64,000 bases of DNA. It comes from Caprimulgus europaeus (lineage: Eukaryota; Chordata; Aves; Caprimulgiformes; Caprimulgidae). The translations under genes and the position numbers were made by a program. Positions 38,140 through 47,827 of the stretch are shown piece by piece. The stretch lies in NCBI GenBank assembly GCA_907165065.1, contig OU015528.1, positions 20,164,015 through 20,228,014 of the forward strand, written 5' to 3'. Below the pieces are notes generated by a model, which saw nothing but the letters and a program-made list of their open reading frames with translations, was not told the origin of the DNA and searched no databases. Numbering within the stretch: the stretch's first letter is position 1; each line of letters starts with the position of its first letter.

Positions 38140-40682
38140 TCTGTTTCATTAAGAGGCAGATGTTAATACAATACTTAGTTGCCACTTGTGAAAAACTGAA
38201 GAGGTGCTTGCCGAATTTGTATTTTAATGTCTCTGCATAGTTCTGTGTAAGAATTTCTGTGCAAGTATTTATGTCTATGTTTTAAAGGCAACTGGGAGAA
38301 GTCTTCTCATTTCATGCTTCTAGAAGTTGCTGGATTTTATTTGTCAAGAAGTGCACCTAGCTTGCTCTCATACTGTAACCTGCAATACAGGCAGAGTTTT
38401 GAGCTATGTTGTGGAAAAATCACAATGTAATTTTAAGAAAAAAGGTTGAAACTGTCACATTGCCATATTTTAGCTATCACTGTGTGTATGTTACATGATT
38501 TCCATAAAGTTTCATGGAATTCAAAACATTCTAACGATGATTGCATCTATTTATACTAATTATGTAATTATACCAATTGCACAAATAGAAGGCAATACAT
38601 ATAATTGACTGAAGCCTACAACTAATTATCAAAATAAAAACAACACAAAACCAACGTGGGAGTAAAACTGAATGAAAAGTTAGGTGTTTATTCTTCAAAT
38701 ACATGCAACAAACATCTACAATTTCTCCAGTCCTTTTCTCCTGTCTTCTACCCAAAAGAGAACTCCCCGACTTAGACACTGCCACAGGAAGATTTCCTTG
38801 TAAAGCTCCCTAAAGCTTGTTTCATGTATCAAATCTGAACTTAAAGACTTGCCTAAATGTTTTCCCAAATAAGAGTTGAATTACATAATCTGGGTGAAAA
38901 ATTGGTTTGCAAGTACCTTAGTGCAGAAGTCAAAAATCTTCCCAGAGAAATATGGAAGATCTGTTTCTCTTTCCAATTGGAAGTTAACATTGCTGATAGA
39001 GATGTGAGCTCAGAGGCTGGGATAAGTAAGCCTTACTGTAAGGCAAGAACTCCTGCTTGTGAAGATTTATCAGTTCAGCAGAACATAGAAGTTATACTTG
39101 CCAGGAAGAGGGGATTTTTAGGTATTATCTGTACCATGAATATAGAAGGCTGTTGTCACCTTCCTCAGTATATTGCATCAGTGAAATTTTATCCTATTTG
39201 ATGTTGTTTTGTCATACATCTCTTGCTAGTATATGTGGGATGTTGTATTTCAAGAATCCCATGATAACATGCAACTAAGTATTTAAATAACAAAAATGCC
39301 TAATCAAGTACTTCGAAGTTATTTATCCCTTAATGCATTAGTCAACTGAGAATCATACTTCCCCCACACAATCAACCTCACACTTACCTCACTATATGTA
39401 GATAATGTAATTTAATTTACAAACCTTTCCAATGCATTTTCCCCTGGCAGATCCTCTATCCATTTCTTTTCTTGGGGATTACAGAAACAGGATGAGTATT
39501 TGAAGCATGTAATAAATCAACTCTAGAATGAAGTACCCAGTAGGACAGACTAAAAATGTGTCTAAAATCAACAAGCTACTCTGAAAGGCCACTAACAACT
39601 GTTCTTGATGGACTCAGATTTGCCAAATTATTTAGAAACTTCTGTTTTTGTGAGGAAAAACCCCAATTTGTCTTCAAAAAGAAAGTATGCCAGTGCTATC
39701 ATGTTGCATAGATTTCATTTTCTATATAACTAAAATTGGGACATGTCCTATTAGAGAAAAGATTTTCAATGACCAAAGCATTCGTTTTCCTTCCTTTATG
39801 CAGAATGAAAACTATCACTGAATTTGGGTTAATGTAGGGAAAGGAAAATGATTATCTGTTCATTAATTCATCCCTCTGACTTAAAAGCTCACAGAAAAAT
39901 GTGGTGACACTGATTTGAGACCATGTTAGGCTGAATCACTAAAGTCTGTGGACCCCTGATGCAGAATGCTATTTCCCAGCCAGCCTAAGACAGTGACTCA
40001 CTTTCCACTTTTGTCTGGCTGTATATGCAACACAAGGCACAAACAGATCATCTCTAAGCCATATTGTCCATACCAGTTTAAAAGAAGGGAATACAGTTCA
40101 TGCAAAATATGCTTTATCTATTCCAAATTATTTATTATATAATGTTTCAAATTATTTTTATTTTCTTTCTATGGAATTTCATGCATACAAGTGTCATGAG
40201 ACTGAGTCTTTAAAGCACAGTTTTACATTTTATTTTATTTGTTTCCATACTAAGGGATACTAACACACACTTCTAACAACAGATATTGTTAACTTTTAAA
40301 AGACCTGTGGTAGTTTTAGTTAGGGCACTCAATGGTATTTGCTAGCAACATTTAACTTTAATCGAAAACTTGTCAAGATGATCTAACATTTCCTATTTTT
40401 AAATGACTAAGAGAGAAAGAAATGCAAACACCACTAAATGAAATTGCTAAAGGACTTGCCATTAGTTCATGCAACTAAAGAAACCACTTTAATGAACAGC
40501 TAGATTTTCAGGTTTCTTTTGAGTTCATTATGCCAATTTGTATTTTTAAGCAGGGAGAATGGATTTCTACACTTCAAGTTTTGCATGAGGGTCTTTTTCT
40601 GTCTTTTCTGTAGAAGACTGAAACATTTTTAAATCTTGAAAACAATACAATTTTATTGACTAGTAATTTATTTTTTTTGCAG

Positions 40683-40930
40683 CAACAACAACAATGTATA
40701 CAAACAACTTAAAAAAATTAACCCAACCCATACCTCACAAACAGGTGCATAGACAAGCAGTAACTCATCAAAGCTCTAGTCTGGGTGGAAGAAACATTCT
40801 CTCCTCTGCTTTCTCCATTGAGGGAGAACAGATTATCACAAGAAAGAAATTCAAAAGAGGAGTGGAACTACAAATTGAGCAATTAAGGAAAGATCATTAT
40901 CAAGTGTTTATTATAACAGCTGAAGATTAA
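40683..40930 (+). other. Weak candidate 3' exon with 78-codon open frame
   Basis: A T-rich tract ending TTTTTTTTGCAG (AG at 40681-40682) precedes an open frame from ATG 40694 to TAA 40930. The predicted product has a charged, protein-like C-terminal half (RKKFKRG...QIEQLRKDHYQ) with no family I recognise. No AATAAA lies close downstream; the nearest AATAAA cluster is near 41160. Frames of this length occur by chance in a window this size, so I consider a real exon unlikely but testable. Confidence 0.1.
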
Positions 40931-41888
40931 TTAAGTTGCCTAGTAATTTTAAAGAGTCATAAACTAATGGTGACATTCTCATGCTGCAGCAAACTATCAA
41001 AGTCAAAATAGAACAGTATATATAGAGAGATAATATAAACATACTAAAAAATGGGGAATAGCAGGCTTCACCGAATTAACATTAGAAACAGACAAATTGG
41101 ATAATGTTTTAAGTAACTTCTGCCAAATGAAATGTCAAGTTTGATGATCATTATAACATAAATAAATGAATAAATTGCTTATCATGAAGTATATACTGTT
41201 TTGAGGAAACAAAACATTTATCTATGCCTGCACAGAGGAATTCCATTTGCAAGTGTCAGGAACTTTTGTTGGGCTTTTAACTAGTTGATAAAGGTCAAGG
41301 AATATATTTTTAATAGCAATAAGAATAAAAAATGCCATAGTATAGCCCCTAACCAAATACCCATATCAATTCAAGTTATAAGACTGAGATTCAAATTCAC
41401 CCTATTTGAACTAATTTAAGAAAGCAGCACTTTCTTCATGTTTTTTGTTTCTACCTAAAGGAAAGAAATAGGAATCCCTAGATGGCTATGCCACTTAGGC
41501 TCCACTGTCTACCAATGGAACTAGCTGGAAAAGTGCAGATCCAAAGGCTTTTCTGCATTGGACTATAGTTTGACATAGCTATGCTTCAGTTGCTCTCCTA
41601 CTCATAAAACTCTGAGATGTTCTTTTCCCTCATTTTTGAGGAATAACCACACACTTTAGAAGTAGATTAAAGTAAAGCATATTAAGAGTACTATGCCATT
41701 TTTTAAGCAATAGTTTCTGTAAAAAGCTTCACGAGACAAATTTACAGTAATGAAAATATTTTATCAAGACCACAAGTTGTGGTTGTGCAAGGTACCATGC
41801 ATCAACAGATCTTGGACAGCTGTCAATACATATGGTCTTACCTGAAGACATAGTATGGTAAATTTCTTGATGTAAGTAATCACAAGCA

Positions 41889-41990
41889 GAATTTTAAGCA
41901 CATGCTTGAATCCTTCTGAGGCTCAATAGAATTTCAAATTCAAAGTTAAGCATATGCTTAAATATTTTCTTGAATATGCATGAGCTGTTC
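41889..41990. repeat. Ancient palindrome-bearing interspersed repeat relic
   Basis: TTTTAAGCACATGCTTGA (from about 41892) and AAAGTTAAGCATATGCTTAAA (from about 41942), followed by TATTTTCTTGAA, match in order an ancient sauropsid repeat. That repeat has two AAGCACATGCTTAA-type palindromic arms flanking a 'CAATGGGA'-type centre and then a GCTTTGCTGAAT-type flank. The second arm includes the perfect 16-bp palindrome TTAAGCATATGCTTAA at 41946-41961. There is no coding capacity. The formal family name and class are uncertain. Confidence 0.45.
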
Positions 41991-42083
41991 AGCTGAGCTC
42001 TTCAGTGAACATGCTTCCTTTTAAAATTGTTTGCTAGAATATTTGCAGAAACTGAATCCACTGGGGCCACAGACACAGCCAAT

Positions 42084-42106
42084 TTTTATTTATTTATTTA
42101 TTTATT
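42084..42106. repeat. (TTTA)n microsatellite
   Basis: About five TTTA units lie in AT-rich sequence. Confidence 0.8.
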
Positions 42107-43977
42107 AGTTCAAATAAATGTTTGTGAATAAGTTCTGCAGTATTTGCTTAGCATTTCTTAGGGGAATAATATCTGCCAACTGGCCTTGCCATCAATAAGG
42201 AAGCAACTAGATGCAAAATGTCAATATATATTGCTCACTCCAGAGTAGATATGTCAATGAAATTAAATGGTAAAGTACTGAACATCTGGCTAGAACTGTA
42301 TTTTTAAGAAGCCTGTTCTAGTTCATGTCAGAGAACTGGGAGAAGAACTCAGGCATCTGCTGAATTCAACAGCTTCCTGTTACCAAAAGCTTTGATTGAG
42401 CTGGGAACCTAAGAAGCCATTTGAAAATTCAGCTTGTGTGAAAACAGTGGTTGCAGGGCTGGAAGTCACATCCATGAACGAGGCTTTCATGGTTCAGCAG
42501 CTGCACAAAGTGATTGTAGTGACCTGTGTCTGTACTACAGTGATCAAGTGACCCACGGGAAAGAAAAGAATCACAGTGTGGCTTCAAACCTGTGGCAAAG
42601 ATAGAGCAGAGACAAATGTCAATAGGATTTTCTTAAGAATTCCTAAGCTAAAGTGTTATTTGTTACTTTGTTAACTATTTCTTTCTCATTCATATACTGT
42701 AAGATAACAGTAGATGTAATACAAGACTAGAGAAAGGATGTCAGTGTCATTTTTTTACATCTGAGTCACTGCTATGAAATCAGGTTGGGCTGGTGTTTGA
42801 GAAGAGTCTTTACTAGGAAGCACCTATACAGTGGCAGGATAGAAAAATGTCTGATACTTAACATCTTCCATAGTATTTAGAAAAATAGGATTTTAATGAG
42901 TTAGATAACTCAATAAACATAGTTTTGAATAAGTAGTATATCCATTAAAGGAGTGATCTTTTAATTTCTGGCACACATAAAGCTCCTGGTTTTTCCCACA
43001 GAACCAAACCCCATTACAGATGAATCTATGCTTGGAGAAAATAGCACCCGTTTGTACTGAAGTGTTGTACAATTCATTGTGCATTAATTATTACTGATTG
43101 CTATACATGAATCTCATTATTCTCAATCTTATTATTCTGACTAGAATATAGTGATTAATTATCCAAAACCTATTAAACAACCCTGTTCATCATGCTACTT
43201 AAAATAAAAGCATATGAAGGATATGATAAGGTTTAAGATTCTTATTTTTATGGTAATTCTTTAATGTTACTGTAGCAAATCCAGAAAAGGGGAGCAAAGA
43301 GACAAGAACTCTAGCCTGGGTTTGCTCATAAACTTCGATACATAATACTGTAATCAGTGTTAAGAGATAGTGGTCTGTAAACATAATACAGGGATAAAGT
43401 GGAAGACAGTGATTTGTTTTTAAGTGTTAGTAAACTATTCTGACTTTTGAGTATAAAGGTAGGACACTTATGAGATCTACTGATATGCACCGCTGGTCAT
43501 GTGAATTATGATCTACCTGGAAACCATGTTTATGAGTAAACAAATCTGCTAATTAGAGCTAATCCTGTCAGATGCATAGCCAACAAACATAATTAATCTA
43601 AGCTCTCTGATTCCATTGGGGAAAAGGTAATACTGAGTGTATGAGGTGAAAAATGTAAATAAACCTCAGAGTGGAAGGCAAATAACTAGTAAAGTATGAA
43701 GAAGTATTCAAATTAAGCATACATGAAAGCACAGAACATATTAGAGATTTGACAGAAAGTTAGGCGAAAGGGAAATACAGTGGCAGATGATGCAGAGAAG
43801 TAAAAATTGTGCTGATCTATGGTGAATATAGGTAAAAATGACCGATTTACAGTTTTTACATCAAAAACAATTGTCACGTGGTTACTCCATTTGCAACCCT
43901 GACATCAGAACATAGAAATAGCTACTCAAAATGTCTACATTTATATATAAATAAATAAACCAGGTACATATATCATC

Positions 43978-44008
43978 CAGATTCAGAATATAAACTGTTC
44001 TGAATCTG
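43978..44008. repeat. Perfect 11-bp hairpin
   Basis: CAGATTCAGAA and TTCTGAATCTG are perfect reverse complements separated by nine bases. The pairing does not extend beyond the stem, which argues against a microRNA precursor. Confidence 0.6.
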
Positions 44009-45237
44009 CTATAATTGCAGGTAGGGAAAGATCACTGTCGTAAGTCAGTGTGGTCATCAGCAGTAATCAAATGCCTATCCAATTAATCTATCTGAGGGGC
44101 TTCCAAGCCATGCTTTCCTATTGATGTTCATGCTCTGAATTGCAATGAAAAGCCTGGAAGGCTGTTAAAAATTTGAAAGGAACATTTACAACCCTGTGAT
44201 TCAGGTTCCTTTTCCTGAGAATAAACAGGCCATTCTGTGGAGAGCAAAGCCATCAGCAAACACTTGAAATTTATTAAATACTTTTCTACAGCATTACTCC
44301 TCCACCTCACTAATTGCTGCAGCTGCTGCTACAAAAACATTTCAATTGCAGCTGAAAGGAGAGATGGCCCATGCAAATCTTGTGGGGAAAAAAGGCCTCT
44401 ATAATACTCCTTTGAGATGTGGTCCAACACACGAATGTTTGTGTGACTTTGGCTTTCCACAGTCATCGCTAGGTGACATTCTGGCTGTTGTGGTGCAAAT
44501 GGAAAAAATCCCATTATCTTTAACATAATACTGTTTCATCTTTTGCCTTTGTATATTATAAAACTGCAGATCTTCATCGGAGGAGCGAGAACTGTGAATC
44601 TTTTTCTTCTTAATTACAATAAAATTATACTCAGGCAAGAAACCATGACCTTACTTCTAGGTGCCCCTTGAAAACAGAAACCAAAACAGAATGAAGACAG
44701 GCTGGATCAATTTCAGTTGAACTCTCCTGGACAGTGTGATCAGACTACACATTCTGGGAGGTTAAAGGAATTTTATAAGTTTCCTTTGCAATAACACTAG
44801 CGGCACAATATAGATTTCCAAGTCTTCATTTCAGAAGCATGAAGAAACCTAAACTATCACAGGTCTAAACTGTTCTCTGCATGTCAAATCCCATGAATGT
44901 TTCTAGTCAGGCAGGACTTGCAAACAATGTGGATGAGATGTGTTATATCTGTTTGTTAACTGCTTACCACAAATGTGCTGCACATGGTATTTTCTAAAAG
45001 AGGAGGTGTCCAGGAGGCAACTGTGAGAAGCTTTGGGAGTGATCACTGGGATAACAAACAGATGGCCTGCAGCACAGGATCCCCCAGGAGTCTGCAGCAA
45101 CATGAGAGGGAAGTCTCCCTAGGGCCCCAGAGAAGATGGTGTGAGAGGTTTCGCTGTCCAAGCAGCCAGTGAACGTTGGTGGTCAGAAAACATGGATGTA
45201 AAAAAGGCTTAAAAAAGAGGCAGATTTCATGACTGTT

Positions 45238-45364
45238 TATAGTGATTTAACCTGGCCAAACACCACGTAGCCCCTCGCTCTCTCTACCCTGCCCTGCGGA
45301 ATAGGAGAGAGAATTGGAGCAATAATGGTAAGGAGACTTGTGGGTTGACAGAAAAACAATTTAA

Positions 45365-45403
<39 letters not shown>

Positions 45404-45852
45404 ATAGATATAAGAATAGTAATAATGTAATATACAAATAAGTGATGTACAGTGCAACTGATCATCACCCGCCGACCAACACCCAGCCTGTTCCTGGCTA
45501 GCAGCCCTAGAGAAGACAAAATCCCAAAAACACAATCCTGGAACAGAGAGTTTTCCAGACAGCCCTCATTTATATATTGAACATGATGTTATATGATATG
45601 GAACATCCCACTGCCATATCCAAATGCCAATTTGGATCTGTTGCTCTGGCTATATTCCTTTCACCTTCTTCTGCACCTGTGGGACTAGTAAAGCATGGGA
45701 AACTGCAAAGTCTTTGATTTCTTAGCAACTACTGAAAACATCAGTACATTATCAACATTCTTCTCACACTAAATCCCATACTAAATCAAAAACTCAGCAC
45801 TATTCTAGCTACTAAGAAGAAAATCACCCCTATTTCAGACAAAACCAGGACA
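45238..45852 (-). mobile_element. Avian ERVL-type solo LTR (minus strand)
   Basis: On the minus strand the element begins TGTCCTGGTTTTGTC (its 5' end at 45852). It continues through the avian LTR landmarks: CTAGCTAGAATAGTGCTGAG-like U3, ATCAACATT antisense sequence, and a TATA box AATATATAAATG (plus-strand 45567-45578). Next come CCAGGAACAGGCTGGGTGTT, CAGTTGCACTGTACATCACTT, an ATTAAA polyadenylation-type signal, and the U5 sequence CTGTCAACCCACAAG. It ends near CCAGGTTAAATCACTATA at 45238. It is flanked by an imperfect direct duplication, ACTGTT (45232-45237) and ACTATT (45853-45858), as expected of a target-site duplication. No gag, pol or env remains, so this is a solo LTR left by recombination between two LTRs. 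The terminal CA has decayed, which suggests some age. It is about 615 bp. ERVL is my best class call; ERVK is less likely. Confidence 0.85.
45363..45405. repeat. (TAAA)n microsatellite inside the LTR
   Basis: About eleven near-perfect TAAA units (TTTA on the LTR sense strand) sit where the ordinary LTR has a short T/A-rich segment just upstream of U5. The array therefore most likely expanded from the LTR itself after insertion. Confidence 0.9.
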
Positions 45853-45858
45853 ACTATT

Positions 45859-46592
45859 TTTTTTCAAACTTACTCACTAGGACTGAGCTTTCCATATTTC
45901 AGTTACCTCACTGTAGTTTGTCTTCTAACAGAGCACGACTTTAAAGAAGGCTTTTACTGGTCTTTTTTTAGCCCATGTTAAAATAAGATAGGATATTTGT
46001 AACACAAGTCCATGGTTATCCTGGAGTTGTTGAAAGATCCATTTTTCCCAAACATTACTAGATGAAGAAAAAATGCTAGGTCCTTTCATTTCCCTTTCCA
46101 GCCATCAGGAGCAAGAATCTGTGGCTTGCTGCTGCCAGATGAGTGCCCTGCCAGCTGCCTTTCATGAATTCCATCCTGCGCTACAATGTCTGCAATTCTT
46201 GTGCTTCTGCAGGGTAACCTCAGGGATAGAGGTACCAAAGGAATGAGATCCATTTTACCCTCTTTGCCTTTCCTTAGCCCAGAATCTAATGACTTAACAA
46301 AAACAATGGAAACTTTAAATGTGGTTCACAGACATAGGAAAAAGCAACTGCATATCTTTTCACTATATTTTCAACTCAGCCAGCACGGGATTATTCTCTT
46401 TTTTAACCGCCAGATAAAATCTTGTAACTTTATTAGCTAGAAATGTCTGAAAATTGTCTCTTACATTTCACTAAAATGTTTTCAGTCTTTAAAAATCTTT
46501 CTATGTATTCTATGACTTGGACTGAAATTTTGAGAGAGTTTTATAAAATTTTGACTTCACTCTAAACATGATTAGAACATTTCATATCAAAG
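45859..46592. other. Unique spacer between LTR and (TTCCC)n array
   Basis: I see no gene or mobile element between the solo LTR and the pentanucleotide array. An 84-codon open frame at 46186-46440 is unrecognised. Confidence 0.6.
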
Positions 46593-46846
46593 TCCCTTCC
46601 CTTCCCTTCCCTTCCCTTCCCTTCCCTTCCCTTCCCTTCCCTTCCCTTCCCTTCCCTTCCCTTCCCTTCCCTTCCCTTCCCTTCCCTTCCCTTCCCTTCC
46701 CTTCCCTTCCCTTCCCTTCCCTTCCCTTCCCTTCCCTTCCCTTCCCTTCCCTTCCCTTCCCTTCCCTTCCCTTCCCTTCCCTTCCCTTCCCTTCCCTTCC
46801 CTTCCCTTCCCTTCCCTTCCCTTCCCTTCCCTTCCCTTCCCTTCCC
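46593..46846. repeat. (TTCCC)n pentanucleotide array, about 51 units
   Basis: This is an uninterrupted 254-base run of TCCCT/TTCCC with no substitution until 46847, grading into a pyrimidine-rich tail (TTTTCTTCTTTTCCC) to about 46890. The minus strand is GGGAA repeated, so it is a pure polypurine strand with a G3 run every five bases, satisfying the G-quadruplex consensus many times over. The pure homopurine/homopyrimidine mirror character also permits triplex (H-DNA) formation. The array has no stops in any frame, which creates the longest open frames of the window (151 codons plus, 113 codons minus). These are artefacts. Such perfection implies recent expansion and probable length polymorphism. 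Confidence 0.97.
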
Positions 46847-47248
46847 CTTTTCTTCTTTTCCCTTTTCCTTTTTAAATCTTTTTCTTTTTTAAAAAACCCC
46901 ACCATAAAACAACACTCTTCCATGTTTTTAATATGTAATAATTTATATTACAGTAAAGAAAATAGAGATTATTTGTCCACTTGCCTTTATCTCATTTTGA
47001 ACCACATTGTAAGAGGAATATAAAGATGTCTCTTCAGGAGTATGGCAGGTAGATTGAAAAAAGGTTGTGAAGCACTGAAATGCTATATTGATCCTTCAAC
47101 AGTACTAATTAGAAAGAGAATTTAACTTGTGTTGAGATGAAATAGCAGAACAAATTAGTAAGGGGCTCTGCTTTTTTATCAGGAATCATGTAATTAAAAA
47201 TTACTGCCTAGCTATTTCTATTAGTCTGCTTTTCCGTCTTAGAATAGC
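46847..47248. other. Unique spacer between array and second LTR
   Basis: A pyrimidine-rich shoulder is followed by unremarkable AT-rich sequence. I see no gene. Confidence 0.6.
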
Positions 47249-47827
47249 TGTGTTTTAGTTTCAGCAGAACTTGTTATGAGAGGAACGTTTATAAAAGCAC
47301 TGGTGTTATTAGTTGCTGCTGGAGCTCAAGGCCACCGTGTTTGGCTGCTTCACAGCTGCATTAGGACTGGGTGGGAGAAGTGCAGTGAATAGCAAAATGC
47401 AAAACTGGCATTTGGATGTGCCAATGAAATATTCCATATCATATCCCGTCATGTCAGTATATTAACCAGGGCTGACCAGAAGATGGGGTATTCTCTCGGG
47501 GATCGCCTGGGCTTGCTCTTCCGGGGTTTGGTTTTGGAACTGTCTGGGCTCCGCAATCACTGGCTGGGACAGGCTGGGCATCGGTCAGCGGGTGGTGAGC
47601 AACTGCACTGTGCATCACTCATTTGTATGTTCTGTTATCACTGTTGTTATCATTATCATTTTATTTTAATTAGTAAATAGTTTTTATCTCAACCCATGAG
47701 TTTCCTTGCCCTTTTCCTTCCAATTCTCTCCCCTACTCCCTGGGTGAGGGGGGTCGAGGGTGAGAGAGCAGGCTGTGTTTGGCTGCAAGGTGCAAGCCAA
47801 AGGGATGAATCCACACAAACCACCACA
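47249..47827 (+). mobile_element. Avian ERVL-type solo LTR (plus strand)
   Basis: In plus orientation the element starts near TGTGTTTTAGTTTCAGC, a decayed form of the TGTCCTGGTTTCAGC start. It runs through ATTAGTTGCTGCTGGAGCTC, then ATATTCCATATCATATCCCG and a TATA-like AGTATATTAA (47456-47465). Next come GGCATCGGTCAGCGGGTGG-type sequence, GCAACTGCACTGTGCATCACT, TTTTTATCTCAACCCATGAG, the GATTCTCTC-type U5 block (CAATTCTCTCCCCTACTCCC), GGGTGAGGGG, and a decayed AAACCACCACA end at 47827. It is about 579 bp. The R/U5 parts clearly correspond to the minus-strand LTR 1.4 kb to the left; the U3 parts are more different. I could not see a convincing target-site duplication, so the 5' boundary is approximate. 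No internal retroviral genes are present. Confidence 0.82.

Larger units (their letters stand above)
31251..41884. other. Gene-free AT-rich unique sequence
   Basis: I see no gene. The stretch holds an A/C-rich low-complexity run (34589-34631), a short palindrome (33352-33370), and an imperfect CTAT-type tetranucleotide run (about 38107-38139). An acceptor-preceded 78-codon open frame lies at 40694-40930. The 114-codon open frame at 38857-39201 is unrecognised. A sequence resembling a MIR core (TCTGTGACCTTGAGGAAAG near 34128) is too short to call. Confidence 0.6.
41991..45231. other. Gene-free AT-rich sequence
   Basis: I see no gene. A (TTTA)n run is at 42084-42106 and a perfect 11-bp hairpin at 43978-44008. 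A GC-richer stretch at about 44995-45175, just left of the solo LTR, has no recognisable identity. Open frames are 79 codons or fewer. Confidence 0.6.

Noticed and set aside
38857-39201. 114-codon open frame
   Set aside because: No recognisable domain, no convincing splice sites and no codon pattern that sets it apart. A frame of this length is plausible by chance in 64 kb on six frames.
46568-47023. 151-codon open frame, with a 113-codon frame on the opposite strand
   Set aside because: Both are translations of the uninterrupted pentanucleotide array (SLPFP-type and GREGK-type repeats). An array of five-base units containing no stop is open in all frames, so length here carries no coding evidence.
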